From Planococcus shenhongbingii (GTDB lineage Bacteria > Bacillota > Bacilli > Bacillales_A > Planococcaceae), in the NCBI RefSeq assembly GCF_030413635.1, contig NZ_CP129235.1, positions 3,534,001 through 3,598,000 of the forward strand: 64,000 bases of DNA, written 5' to 3'. Both the position numbers and the translations under genes were made by a program. The notes beneath the pieces were generated by a model. It was given only the letters and a program-made list of their open reading frames with translations, made no database searches and was not told where the DNA came from. Shown here one piece after another: positions 42,085 through 50,943 of the stretch (positions within the stretch are counted from its first letter, which is position 1; every line of letters starts with the position of its first letter).

Positions 42085-43368
42085 GTGAAGAAAACAGGAC
42101 AGAAAAAGATTTTGATTCTAAGTGGCATTGTCCAAATGATTGATGTGATAGAAACTGCACAGAGAATGGGTTTATATACCATTGTCACCGACCGGGACCC
42201 CAGCTCTCCCGCCAAAAAATATGCAGATAAGCACTATAATATCAGTACTTCCGACACGGAAAAACTAGCGGAAATCGCCAGAGCAGAAGGAGTTGACGGT
42301 ATTTTCAATGCTTTTGACGACGTCAATACCTGGAATGCACAGGCTTTATGCCAGGAGTTGGATTTGCCCTTTTACGCTACAGCTGAGCAATTGGAAATCT
42401 GTTCTGATAAGAACAAATTCAAGGAATACTGCCGGGCTTTCGGCGCCCCGGTTATTGAGGAATACGAGCTGGATGATGATTTGAGTGAAGAAAACCTGAA
42501 AAAACTAAAATATCCGGTCATCATAAAGCCTGTAGACAGCTATGCCAGCCAAGGAATTACTGTTTGCCACTCTCCTGAAGAAGTACGGACAGGCTATGAA
42601 AAAGCGCTGGGTTTCTCCAAATTGAAGAAAGTTATCGTTGAACGCTTTGTTGATGAAGCGTATGGTGTACAGACTATCTACACGATTCAAAATGGAAATA
42701 TTGTGCTGAACGGTGTGGCTGACCGATTTGTCCATAAGCATTCTGAAGAATTTCCACCCTTGCCGATTGCAATGATTTTCTCTTCCCAGCATCGGGAGCA
42801 GTATATCGAGTCTGTTGATCCATATGTACGAAAGCTGATTGAAGGCATCGGCATCCGCAATGGCGTAGTTTTCATCCAATCGCTGTTTGAAAACGGCTCG
42901 TTCTATATTTACGAGATGGGCTTCCGGCTTGGCGGCTCTCAGCTGTATTCAATCATTGAAAAGCAGACCGGAGTCAATCAAGTTGAGATGATGCTGGCAC
43001 TGGCGCTTGGAGAAAACATCGACCATTTAGACATGAGCCTTTATGATAACGGCCATATGCCCTATCCTTCATGCAACCTGCCTATTCTATTGAAAGGCGG
43101 TACCATCAGTGAGATTACGGGTATCGACATTATCCGGGAGTTGCCGGCCGTGATTCATACCGCCATCAGCAAATCGGCGGGCGACGAGGTCCGTGTCACT
43201 GGTTCGTATACCCAAATGTTCGGCCGCTTCACAATTGTCGCCAATTCAACGGAAGAACTGCACGACACCATCAGCACTATTTATGACAAGCTGAAAATTG
43301 TTTCTACTGAGGATGAAGACATGCTGCTGGTGAAATACCGTCCCATTGAAAGTGCAGTATACGAATAA
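42085..43368 (+). CDS. ATP-grasp domain ligase of unknown substrate
   Basis: 427 residues. The N-terminal pre-ATP-grasp Rossmann region (KKILILSGIVQMIDVIETAQ) precedes an ATP-grasp domain (about 110-315): KNKFKEYCRAFGAPV, YPVIIKPVDSYASQGITVC (ATP-binding Lys), VIVERFVDEAYG and the metal-ligand segment FYIYEMGFRLGGSQLY. The C-terminal 100 residues resemble those of carboxylate-amine ligases such as the CarB/BacD-like group. It probably joins a carboxylate to an amine with ATP. GTG start behind GGAGGTATTCC. No biosynthetic partner genes are adjacent, so the pathway is unknown. Confidence 0.8.
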   Translation: MKKTGQKKILILSGIVQMIDVIETAQRMGLYTIVTDRDPSSPAKKYADKHYNISTSDTEKLAEIARAEGVDGIFNAFDDVNTWNAQALCQELDLPFYATAEQLEICSDKNKFKEYCRAFGAPVIEEYELDDDLSEENLKKLKYPVIIKPVDSYASQGITVCHSPEEVRTGYEKALGFSKLKKVIVERFVDEAYGVQTIYTIQNGNIVLNGVADRFVHKHSEEFPPLPIAMIFSSQHREQYIESVDPYVRKLIEGIGIRNGVVFIQSLFENGSFYIYEMGFRLGGSQLYSIIEKQTGVNQVEMMLALALGENIDHLDMSLYDNGHMPYPSCNLPILLKGGTISEITGIDIIRELPAVIHTAISKSAGDEVRVTGSYTQMFGRFTIVANSTEELHDTISTIYDKLKIVSTEDEDMLLVKYRPIESAVYE

Positions 43369-43498
43369 TGAAAAACTTCAACCTGCAAGGCTGTTCTTCT
43401 ACCCACTAATTGAAGTTGGTCCACCCAGACTTTTTTGCTTAATTGATTTTCTGTTAAACTTGCCGGTAAAACGGGATAAATGCCAATTCTCCGCGCAT

Positions 43499-43538
43499 CT
43501 AGAAAACAGGCTGCCTCCGAAGGCAGCCTGTTTTCTAT
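43499..43538. terminator. Bidirectional terminator between ATP-grasp and LLM genes
   Basis: AGAAAACAGGCTGCCT-ccga-AGGCAGCCTGTTTTCT, a 16-bp stem shared by the two convergent genes. Confidence 0.9.
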
Positions 43539-43543
43539 GTCTT

Positions 43544-44602
43544 TCACTGTTTGGCGGTATATTTCTTAACTGCCGGCAGAATCTCATTGCCGATCAATTC
43601 GATATTCCGCATCAAACGGCCAAACGGCACTCCGCCGAAATCCATTTGGGCGATATAACGCTGATGGCCGAACAGTTCATGCTGGTAAAGGATTTTCTCA
43701 ATAATTTGCTGCGGGCTGCCGATGTTCATGACATCATGCGGATGGGCACCTTGGAAAAAGTGGGGCTTTGGATAACCCCGGCCATTTGTCAGCATCATGC
43801 CTTTGTCCACATGGGGATGAATTTCCTCGAATGCCTGCTGCGTGGTTTCAGCAGCATGGAAAAACCCTGCAGTGGCAACCGGAAGAGCCGCCGGATCAAA
43901 TCCGCTTTCTGCGGCCGCTTCCCGGTAAACGTCCACCGTATGCTTAAAACTTTGCGCCGGTCCGCCAAGAGTGGCGAGCATCATCGGGACCCCTGCATGC
44001 CCGGCTTTGATGGCACTTGCGGGATGTCCGCCGACTGCCCGCCAAATCGGCAAAGAGCCGTTCAAGGGACGAGGAATCACCCGTGCATTGCGGAGAGGGG
44101 CACGGAACTGGCCGTTCCAATTGACCGTTTCCTGCTCATTGATCTGCAGCAGCAGCTCAAATTTTTCTTCATACAATTCTTCGTAGTACTGAACATCATA
44201 GCCAAGCAGTTCGAAAAGGCCAATGCGCGATGCCCGCCCAGCGATGATTTCCGCGCGCCCTTTCGAGATGAGGTCAATGGTCGCGAAGTCTTCATAGACG
44301 CGAACAGGGTCCGATGTGCTGATAATGGTCGAGGAACTGGAAATTTTGATCTTGTCGGTCGCTTGTGCGATTGCCGCAAGCACGATTGCATGGGCCTGGG
44401 TTGCAAAATACTCCTGATGGCTTTCACCGACGCTGAAAAAGTCGATGCCGGCTTGTTCCGCAAGTTTTGCCAGTTCAATGATTTGCGTGATGCGCTCTCC
44501 AGCAGAAATCCGTTCGCCGGTTTGCGGGTCGGGAATATGGTCCCCGAGTGTATACAGGCCAAATTCCATGCCGGCTTTTTGGTTGATGCGGTATTTTTCC
44601 AT
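43544..44602 (-). CDS. LLM-class flavin-dependent oxidoreductase
   Basis: 352 residues, bacterial-luciferase-like TIM barrel that uses reduced FMN (or F420 in other phyla). Typical marks: FGLYTLGDHIPDPQTGE at the start, AEQAGIDFFSVGESHQEYF near 55, ISSSSTIISTSDPVRVYEDFATID near 100, GRAEIIAGRASRIG near 130 and LPIWRAVGGHPASAIKAG near 200. The substrate is not predictable. GGAGGG lies 9 bases before the ATG at 44602; the longer reading from 44779 has no such site and includes AT-rich upstream DNA. Confidence 0.87.
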   Translation of the reverse strand: MEKYRINQKAGMEFGLYTLGDHIPDPQTGERISAGERITQIIELAKLAEQAGIDFFSVGESHQEYFATQAHAIVLAAIAQATDKIKISSSSTIISTSDPVRVYEDFATIDLISKGRAEIIAGRASRIGLFELLGYDVQYYEELYEEKFELLLQINEQETVNWNGQFRAPLRNARVIPRPLNGSLPIWRAVGGHPASAIKAGHAGVPMMLATLGGPAQSFKHTVDVYREAAAESGFDPAALPVATAGFFHAAETTQQAFEEIHPHVDKGMMLTNGRGYPKPHFFQGAHPHDVMNIGSPQQIIEKILYQHELFGHQRYIAQMDFGGVPFGRLMRNIELIGNEILPAVKKYTAKQ

Positions 44603-44771
44603 GTTCTCATTCCCTCCATGTTGGCTGCTAATGGTTCCTGAAGCTAACATCCTGACTTCAGTATATCTTTCAATTAGACGGATAGTAAATAAAGCGCTTA
44701 TATGGCAATAATCTTCTTGAGCATTGTTCTGCAAATAAACGAAAGAAACAACAAGAATGCCGACAATTGAC

Positions 44772-44859
44772 CCATTCAAATTATTTGTCCATTCAAATTA
44801 TTCAATATTCAATATTGGTATATATATTACAAATAAATGTTATATTTTGTAATATATAT
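44772..44859. promoter_or_regulatory. Repeats in the promoter region of the GGDEF-EAL gene
   Basis: Two direct copies of CCATTCAAATTATT (44772-44785, 44789-44802; period 17) and a 14-bp perfect inverted repeat ATATATATTACAAA / TTTGTAATATATAT (44820-44833, 44846-44859; 12-base spacer). Candidate operators; the rest of 44603-44993 holds no ORF that I support. Confidence 0.45.
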
Positions 44860-44993
44860 GTTTCTTTATTTATAATAACTAACTATAATAAGTAAAAGAG
44901 CTGTTCAAAAAATCAATTCCGGATGCGTATACCGCTCATTACCTGTCTGTTGCAGCCTATCTCCTATCGGTCAGGCCATAGGAATTTCTTACT

Positions 44994-47438
44994 TTGAATG
45001 AGGTGACCACCATCACTAGCGTTTCGACGAAAAAATTGTTTACTTATTACTTAATTTTTCATATTGCCGTTTACTATGCTTGGGTTTTTTACGGTAAAAG
45101 TGCGGAGTCTCCTTATGTGTGGGGCACTGATATTACTTCATCGTTTGCTTCAATTATTGCGGCCATCGCTCTTTTCTATGTCTATTCAAAAATCAAAGGG
45201 CCAGGAAAGTATTTCTGGCTGCTGTCTTTTTTGGGCTGCTTAAGCTATACGATCGCCGAAGGTCTCCGGTTTTATTACCAGCATATCCTGAAAGCGGAAG
45301 TTCCGTTTCCGGGATGGCCGGACTTGTTTTACTTTCTTCAAATCCTTTTTTATATTGCTGCGTTCCTCTATTATGTCGGGCATAAAAAAAATAGCACCGA
45401 CCAAGTAAAATTCCTATTTGATATGTGCATTATCATGGCTGTCTTTATTGCCCTCAGCTGGCATTTTATCATTCAGCATATTTTTTCCGAAGATGCTCTT
45501 TCTCCGCTCTTGCTGACGATATCAATCGGTTATCCTGTCGGGGATCTGCTTCTCTTATTCTGCGCCATCAGTTTTTACTTTGGCAGGGACCGCTTTTTCT
45601 CCCGTTCTGTTTTAGCGTTGATATGTGGAAGTTTGGCTGCACGGATTGTAGCGGACACAGCCCTTCTCTACTATTCCGCAACGGCAGAGAATTACATCCC
45701 CGGCACCTTCTATGACCCGCTTTGGTCTCTCGGGCTTTTCCTAACCGCTCTTGCTGGTTTATATGCCTTGGATGAACAACAGAAGATGCCAATCGGAATA
45801 AAGCCTTCGCCTGAAAAAAGCCCGTCTGCCGAAAACGGGCTTTCCCTGCGTCTATTATTGCCTTATTTCAGCCTGGTTCTGCTTTTTATCGTCATGATCT
45901 TTGAACACAAAGGTGAAATGAACGGGCTGATTGCCGGAGCCGGAACCTCGGTTCTGCTGCTTATTTCAAGGCAGCTCTACACGACTTTAGAAAATCAGAA
46001 ACTGCTGATCAGCTACCATCAATTGACTTCAATGCTGGAGCATAAAATCGAGCAGCGAACCTTGGAACTCAGCACAAAAAACGAACAGCTTGAAGACGTT
46101 GTCAAAAAAATGAAACATATAGCTTACCATGACGTTTTGAGCGGTTTGCCGAACCGGAGGCTGTTCCTCGACAAGCTGAAATTAGCCATGTCGAGCGCAG
46201 ATCGCAATGGGCGGCAAGTGGCCGTCGTGTTTATTGATTTGGACCGCTTTAAAAATATCAATGATACGTTCGGCCACGAGTTCGGGGATTTATTGCTGAA
46301 AGGCTTTTCGCAAAAAATGGCCAAAAGCCTGCGCCAGATCGACACCATTTCCAGGCAAGGCGGCGATGAATTCACCATCATACTGAATGAACTCAACTCA
46401 CGGGAAGACATTGTGCCTTTAGTGGAGCGGATCCAGTCAATTATGGACAAACCGGTGACCATCAAAGGGCAGGAATTGCATGTATCCATGAGCATCGGCA
46501 TCGCAGTCTATCCAGAAGATGGGAATACTACGGACGAATTGATGAAGCACGCCGATACCGCCATGTATCATGCAAAAGAAAAAGGGGAAAACAATTATCA
46601 GTTCTTCTCCAGTGACATGAAATCGACTCTCTTGACAAAAATACAGCTTGAAAAAGACTTGCGGCAGGCCATTGCCAATGAAGAATTTGTCTTGCATTAT
46701 CAGCCCCAGATCCATACCCGAACCGGCGAAGTTATCGGAATGGAAACCTTGATCCGCTGGGAAATGAGCGATGGAAATACCATCTCTCCTGGAAAATTCA
46801 TTCCACTGGCGGAGGAAACACGGCTGATCCTGCAAATCGATGAATGGGTGCTTTATAACGCCTGCAGGCAGGCTAAAGCATGGCATGAGGACGGCCATCC
46901 CCATTTAAAACTGGCTGTGAACCTTTCTCCGCTGCAATTTCTGCATGACAATCTGATGGTGACGCTTCAAAATGTCCTGGAGAAAACCGGCTTTCCCGCT
47001 TCTTTGCTGGAACTTGAAATCACCGAAGGCGTCGCGGTCTTTGATGTTGAAAAAGCCATTTCGCGGATGCAGGAACTAAGGGAACTCGGTGTACAGATTG
47101 CCATCGATGACTTTGGCATCGGCTATTCATCGCTCATTTACCTGAAGCGCTTCCCGATCAATCATCTCAAAATTGCGCAGCCGTTTATTCAGGACATGGC
47201 AACAGATCCCGATGACATGGCGCTTGTAGAAGCCATGATTTCGATTGCCCATAGCCTCGGCATGTCGGTCATCGCCGAAGGAGTCGAAACAAATGAGCAG
47301 CTTGCGTTTCTCGAGAACCTGGATTGCAATGAAGTTCAAGGTTATCTCTTCAGCCAGCCGTTGACTGTGGAAGCATTCACGGAGATGCTGGCCAAAGAGA
47401 AACTTCAATCAGCAGGAGTTCTTCATCCTGGCCGTTAA
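44994..47438 (+). CDS. Membrane-bound GGDEF-EAL protein (cyclic-di-GMP turnover)
   Basis: 814 residues. The N-terminus (about 15-330) has eight to nine membrane helices; a coiled-coil linker (335-375) leads to a GGDEF domain with intact GGDEF near 456 and an inhibition site RQID five residues before it. The EAL domain follows: the EAL triplet is ETL (GMETLIRWEM), but the other catalytic residues are present (NLSPLQF, ELEITEG, AIDDFGIGYSSL, AEGVETNEQ, QGYLFSQPL). It may be bifunctional or mainly a phosphodiesterase. The start is uncertain: the TTG at 44994 has only a weak AGGA upstream, whereas a strong GAGGTGA at 45000-45006 stands 5 bases before an in-frame ATC at 45012. Confidence 0.87.
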   Translation: MNEVTTITSVSTKKLFTYYLIFHIAVYYAWVFYGKSAESPYVWGTDITSSFASIIAAIALFYVYSKIKGPGKYFWLLSFLGCLSYTIAEGLRFYYQHILKAEVPFPGWPDLFYFLQILFYIAAFLYYVGHKKNSTDQVKFLFDMCIIMAVFIALSWHFIIQHIFSEDALSPLLLTISIGYPVGDLLLLFCAISFYFGRDRFFSRSVLALICGSLAARIVADTALLYYSATAENYIPGTFYDPLWSLGLFLTALAGLYALDEQQKMPIGIKPSPEKSPSAENGLSLRLLLPYFSLVLLFIVMIFEHKGEMNGLIAGAGTSVLLLISRQLYTTLENQKLLISYHQLTSMLEHKIEQRTLELSTKNEQLEDVVKKMKHIAYHDVLSGLPNRRLFLDKLKLAMSSADRNGRQVAVVFIDLDRFKNINDTFGHEFGDLLLKGFSQKMAKSLRQIDTISRQGGDEFTIILNELNSREDIVPLVERIQSIMDKPVTIKGQELHVSMSIGIAVYPEDGNTTDELMKHADTAMYHAKEKGENNYQFFSSDMKSTLLTKIQLEKDLRQAIANEEFVLHYQPQIHTRTGEVIGMETLIRWEMSDGNTISPGKFIPLAEETRLILQIDEWVLYNACRQAKAWHEDGHPHLKLAVNLSPLQFLHDNLMVTLQNVLEKTGFPASLLELEITEGVAVFDVEKAISRMQELRELGVQIAIDDFGIGYSSLIYLKRFPINHLKIAQPFIQDMATDPDDMALVEAMISIAHSLGMSVIAEGVETNEQLAFLENLDCNEVQGYLFSQPLTVEAFTEMLAKEKLQSAGVLHPGR

Positions 47439-47477
47439 AGCAGGACAACATCAAATAAATACTGTTAAATAACCGAA

Positions 47478-47526
47478 AAATCCCCTGCCAGTTTTAAGCT
47501 GCAAAACTGGCAGGGGATTTTTCTAT
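47478..47526. terminator. Bidirectional terminator
   Basis: AAATCCCCTGCCAGTTTT / AAAACTGGCAGGGGATTT stem of about 18 bp, between the convergent GGDEF-EAL and kinase-like genes. Confidence 0.9.
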
Positions 47527-47553
47527 GGATAAGCATTGCCGGATTCGTTTCCT

Positions 47554-48231
47554 TTACCTCCGGATATTCAGCTGCTTTGAAATAATCTGCATAAATTCAT
47601 CGATTGACGAGGAATAGTTGTTCCAATGATGATACCATTTCCGGATGGTATCGAGCAGCCAGAAAGGCATCGGTGTCCCATCTATCAGACCATAGTATTC
47701 ATCGTGCGCTTTTTTCAAATGCTCCCATCTGAAATCGTTGCCGGCTTTGATGTATTCTGAAACGTCCAGGAGCTTCGCGCGTCCATCCTGCAGCAGAATA
47801 TTCTTCAAGTGGATGTCACGCGGATTCAGCCCGCGCTCGCGGACAAACTGCCGCGCCGCTTCCACGTCTTCAATGACCTGCTCCGGAACATGGATCCCTT
47901 GCAGCAGGCAGTCGAAGAGTGTGGGGCCTTCCTCGTATTTCAAGACAAGAAAGCGGTCACCGGCACCAAAACAATCCGAAAAATAAGGCGACGGTCCGAG
48001 TCTCTTATAAACCTCCGCTTCCGCCTCCAATTTAGCCATTTTGGTTTCCGCATAAACTTTGAACGCGTAACCGGGCGCCGACAATGACTGAAATACAGCA
48101 GCATCCGTCCCAACCCCGATGCAGCGCATGTCTTCAGACGTTCCCCGAATCGTGACCGGTTCATTGTCGGGGTTTGACGTTACTGTAATGTTGGACAGGG
48201 CATCTGCTGCCGCTTGCCATGTATGCTCCAT
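47554..48231 (-). CDS. Protein-kinase-fold protein (YrzF-like)
   Basis: 225 residues, a minimal kinase fold. VGTDAAVFQSL resembles a glycine loop, the ATP Lys is in GYAFKVYAETK, the catalytic loop is RDIHLKNILL (Asp and Asn of the HRDxxxxN type) and the metal-binding Asp is in KLLDVSEYIK, in place of DFG. It lacks the full C-lobe of eukaryotic-type kinases. Small proteins of this type (YrzF and relatives) in Bacillus are annotated as serine/threonine kinase-like; the target is unknown. GAGGAGAGA precedes the ATG. Confidence 0.78.
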   Translation of the reverse strand: MEHTWQAAADALSNITVTSNPDNEPVTIRGTSEDMRCIGVGTDAAVFQSLSAPGYAFKVYAETKMAKLEAEAEVYKRLGPSPYFSDCFGAGDRFLVLKYEEGPTLFDCLLQGIHVPEQVIEDVEAARQFVRERGLNPRDIHLKNILLQDGRAKLLDVSEYIKAGNDFRWEHLKKAHDEYYGLIDGTPMPFWLLDTIRKWYHHWNNYSSSIDEFMQIISKQLNIRR

Positions 48232-48322
48232 GCCATCTCTCCTCTATGGGTGCTTGCTGAAAATATGTATGTGCTCCTGTTTCAGTATAATTTAATTCTG
48301 CTGGAACTGACAGCATCATGAA

Positions 48323-48673
48323 TTATGCAGAGCCAATGGCAAGCAGCAGCGCGATCAAAACCGGAATTGTTATAAGGGTCAGCAAATGCTCTTTTGATTC
48401 TTTCATGTACTTCCACTGTAAAAAAGCAACAAAACTTTGCAATGCCAAGGCAAACACAATCCATAACCAGACAATTTAGCTGCTGTTTCCGGTGGTGATC
48501 AAAGAAATAGAAATTAGGACAGCAATAAAAATACTTCCCTGTCCCCATTGGCCATACTTTTTCGCAGGAGTATCGGAAAGGCTGGCCTTTTTGATGCCAA
48601 ATACTTTTCTCGAAATCATTTCCAACCCAAACAACAACGCAAAAAGCGCAATTGCCACAAGAAAAAACACCAT
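48323..48673 (-). pseudogene. DUF4181-type membrane protein interrupted by an in-frame stop
   Basis: From the ATG at 48673 (behind GGGGGAAGG) the frame encodes a membrane helix, then FGIKKASLSDTPAKKYGQWG and a second helix, ending ITTGNSS at a TAA (48476-48478) after 65 residues. The same frame continues without break for 50 residues (IVWLWIVFALALQSFVAF, LQWKYMKESKEHLLTLITIP and so on) to 48323. Together they match the expected length and layout of DUF4181 proteins, including the WKY-ESKE-LLTL segment. So the gene looks inactivated by a single nonsense change, unless the stop is read through or is a sequencing error. Confidence 0.75.
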
Positions 48674-48825
48674 CAGCCTTCCCCCTTTATCCATTTCTAT
48701 TCATACGGATGAAATAGATGAAAGTTCCTAAATCAAAAAAGCGCTTCAGCCAGTGCTCGCTAAATCGCTTTTCATGCCTTTATTTTTCTTTGTTTATTTT
48801 GAGGCGCTTTTATCTGATGGACGCC

Positions 48826-49902
48826 TTATTTCTTATGGGCCAGCCAAGTCAGCTGATTGATTGTGTTCATAACGGACGGAGATCCCTGTAATAAAAGAGC
48901 CGCAAATTTCCCTTCCACTGCCGGCTTCGCAAAGAAAACCACCGCATTTGAGCTGGTCCAAAAAACGATAGCCAGCCACACCACAGGCAGCGCCACGAAA
49001 AACCAAATTCCCGGCTCGCTTGGGAAAAGGTCTATGCCGGTAAAAACCTTTATAAAGAAAAGATGAAGCAGATAGACATAGGCAGTGCGCCTGCCAAGAT
49101 AGGTAAAAGCAAATTCCTTTTTCGGCACCCAAGGCAGGAAAGACAGGATGCCAAGGAACATCAACCCGTAGAAAACCAGGCGGATAGCAGTTCCTTCTAA
49201 AGCCGAACCGGCAATTTCCGCATAGGGCTGTCTGGCCAACAGCGCATTGCGAGCCTGTTCCAGCGAAAAGAAAGACAAAATCATCCAGCTTACCGCCATG
49301 CTGCACACCGCTGCTATTTTGGCTTTCTTTTTCTTGAACCATTCCATTTGCTCCCTTTGCAGGTAATGACCAATCAGGAATAACGGGAAAAAGACAAAGG
49401 TTCGCGATATGCTTAAATATTCGCCTGCCCAATCCACCCATCCAATCGCAGTGCCGATGAAGAAAGCTGTCAAAATCGGATGCTTCAGCTTAGAGAATGG
49501 AAAAAGAAGCAAGTTCCAAGCCAACAAACTCAATAAAAACCACATGCCGAAGTTCGGCGCGAACAAGTTGGCCATCAGCTGCTCTCCGTTTTCAGCCAGG
49601 CCGTCCATCCGTAAATAGAAAATCTGGAACAGCAGATAAGGGATGAAAATACCGATTAGGAGCTTCTTAATATAGCGCTTCGGTTCACGGCAAAAATGCT
49701 TCGTAAAAAAGCCGGTAAGAAGGATAAGCGCGGGCATCCGAAAAGAAGTAAGAAAATTATTGGCAAAGAAAAGAGCCCCATTCCCTTCACGGACCGGGCT
49801 TATTAAATGGCCAAGCACGACAAGCGCCACCAGAATAAACCGGGCATTGTCAAAAAAGGGGTCTCTTTGCCGCTTGCCGGCCTTCAGTTGAGTCTGAGTC
49901 AA
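48826..49902 (-). CDS. Acyltransferase-3 family membrane protein
   Basis: 358 residues with about ten membrane helices. Opening RDPFFDNARFILVALVVLGHLI is the acyltransferase-3 signature (the FDNAR motif followed by a conserved His in VLGHL). These proteins move acyl groups onto surface polymers or act as permease-like transferases; the acceptor here is unknown. The TTG start at 49902 lies behind GAGGTG. No exopolysaccharide genes are adjacent. Confidence 0.83.
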   Translation of the reverse strand: MTQTQLKAGKRQRDPFFDNARFILVALVVLGHLISPVREGNGALFFANNFLTSFRMPALILLTGFFTKHFCREPKRYIKKLLIGIFIPYLLFQIFYLRMDGLAENGEQLMANLFAPNFGMWFLLSLLAWNLLLFPFSKLKHPILTAFFIGTAIGWVDWAGEYLSISRTFVFFPLFLIGHYLQREQMEWFKKKKAKIAAVCSMAVSWMILSFFSLEQARNALLARQPYAEIAGSALEGTAIRLVFYGLMFLGILSFLPWVPKKEFAFTYLGRRTAYVYLLHLFFIKVFTGIDLFPSEPGIWFFVALPVVWLAIVFWTSSNAVVFFAKPAVEGKFAALLLQGSPSVMNTINQLTWLAHKK

Positions 49903-49947
49903 AAAAGCACCTCATTTTTCATGTGGAAATTCGAAACTCTTTCAGCC

Positions 49948-50661
49948 TTAAATCCACAAACGCTCCGGATGATTGGTTGTCAAAGCGATGCTTCCGTCCA
50001 ACTCTTGGATTCTTTCAGCTTCTGCTTTGTGGTCGACGGTCCAGACGATAATGTCGGTTCCGTTTCCGTGCAGGCTTTCCACCATTTCGGAATCGACGTA
50101 TTGATGATTGACGGACACTGCGGAAGCTCCGATTTCATTGACTTGATCAATCAGCAGCAAAGGAGAGCCGGACATCACGAGCGTACGCTTTACCTGTGCA
50201 TCAAATTCCAGGCAAGTCTGCAGGCTTTTATGGTCAAACGAAATCAGCTGGCATTGCTCTTGTGCTCCATATTGTTGAATGAGCACAATCACTTTTTCTT
50301 CCAGCCCCGCATATACTCCCGCAGTTTGCTTGAGTTCGATCAGCAGCTTTTTCCCTCCGCTCGTAAGTTCGAGCACTTCTTCCAGCGTCGGAACCTTTTC
50401 ACCGGCAAATTCCGGGCCGAACCAGCTTCCTGCATCCAAAGCGCGAATTTCAGCGGCCGTCATGTCTTTCACATAACCTGATCCATTGGTGGTGCGGTCG
50501 ACTTTATGGTCATGGATGACTACCGGGACGCCGTCTTTTGTCAGATGCACATCGATTTCAATGCTGTCGATTTTCGGTTCTTCAAGCGCAAGCTGGATGG
50601 CGCTCAATGTATTTTCCGGAGCTTTGCCTGACCAGCCCCGGTGTGCGATAAGTTGTCCCAT
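49948..50661 (-). CDS. Glycerophosphodiester phosphodiesterase (cytoplasmic)
   Basis: 237 residues, GDPD TIM barrel. Catalytic and metal residues are visible: His-Arg in LIAHRGWSGKAPENTLSAI, Glu-Asp in SIEIDVHLTKDG, and His in VVIHDHKVDRTTNGSG; the EELK-type LLIELKQ segment is near 115. It hydrolyses glycerophosphodiesters to glycerol-3-phosphate plus alcohol. No signal peptide, so it acts on imported substrate, consistent with the upstream ugp transporter genes. The ATG at 50661 follows GGAGGAATTTTT; the reading from 50745 is too long. Confidence 0.92.
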   Translation of the reverse strand: MGQLIAHRGWSGKAPENTLSAIQLALEEPKIDSIEIDVHLTKDGVPVVIHDHKVDRTTNGSGYVKDMTAAEIRALDAGSWFGPEFAGEKVPTLEEVLELTSGGKKLLIELKQTAGVYAGLEEKVIVLIQQYGAQEQCQLISFDHKSLQTCLEFDAQVKRTLVMSGSPLLLIDQVNEIGASAVSVNHQYVDSEMVESLHGNGTDIIVWTVDHKAEAERIQELDGSIALTTNHPERLWI

Positions 50662-50943
50662 AAAAATTCCTCCTCTTTGATTCATTGACGGGTATACACA
50701 AAAATAATTTTTACTATGCCGCTTCGGACGCTTTGGGCAGGGCAAAGACTCGTGCTCCTGCGCAAGCTCGTCGCAAATGAGGTGCCCAAAAGAGCTTTGG
50801 TCACCTTATTGCTCCGCCTCGCCCTTGGACGCGCCTTCGCTGGAGAGGCTTTCTATAAAGGAAATGATCACTCAGTTTGCTGATTGCTGATTGCTTGCTT
50901 AGGTATGGAGCAAAACAGCAAAGACATCAGCAGATAAAAATTA
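50662..50943. other. Intergenic region between ugpE-like and glpQ-like genes
   Basis: About 280 bases, GC-rich in the middle (50710-50860) with short pieces resembling the dispersed repeats (CTCCTGCGCAAGCTCGTCGC). I find no ORF; whether glpQ is co-transcribed with the ugp genes across it is not clear. Confidence 0.5.

Noticed and set aside
43346..44641. 431-codon plus-strand frame
   Set aside because: Overlaps the end of the ATP-grasp gene and runs antisense to the LLM oxidoreductase; crosses the bidirectional terminator; composition rich in Cys/His/Arg as in shadow frames.
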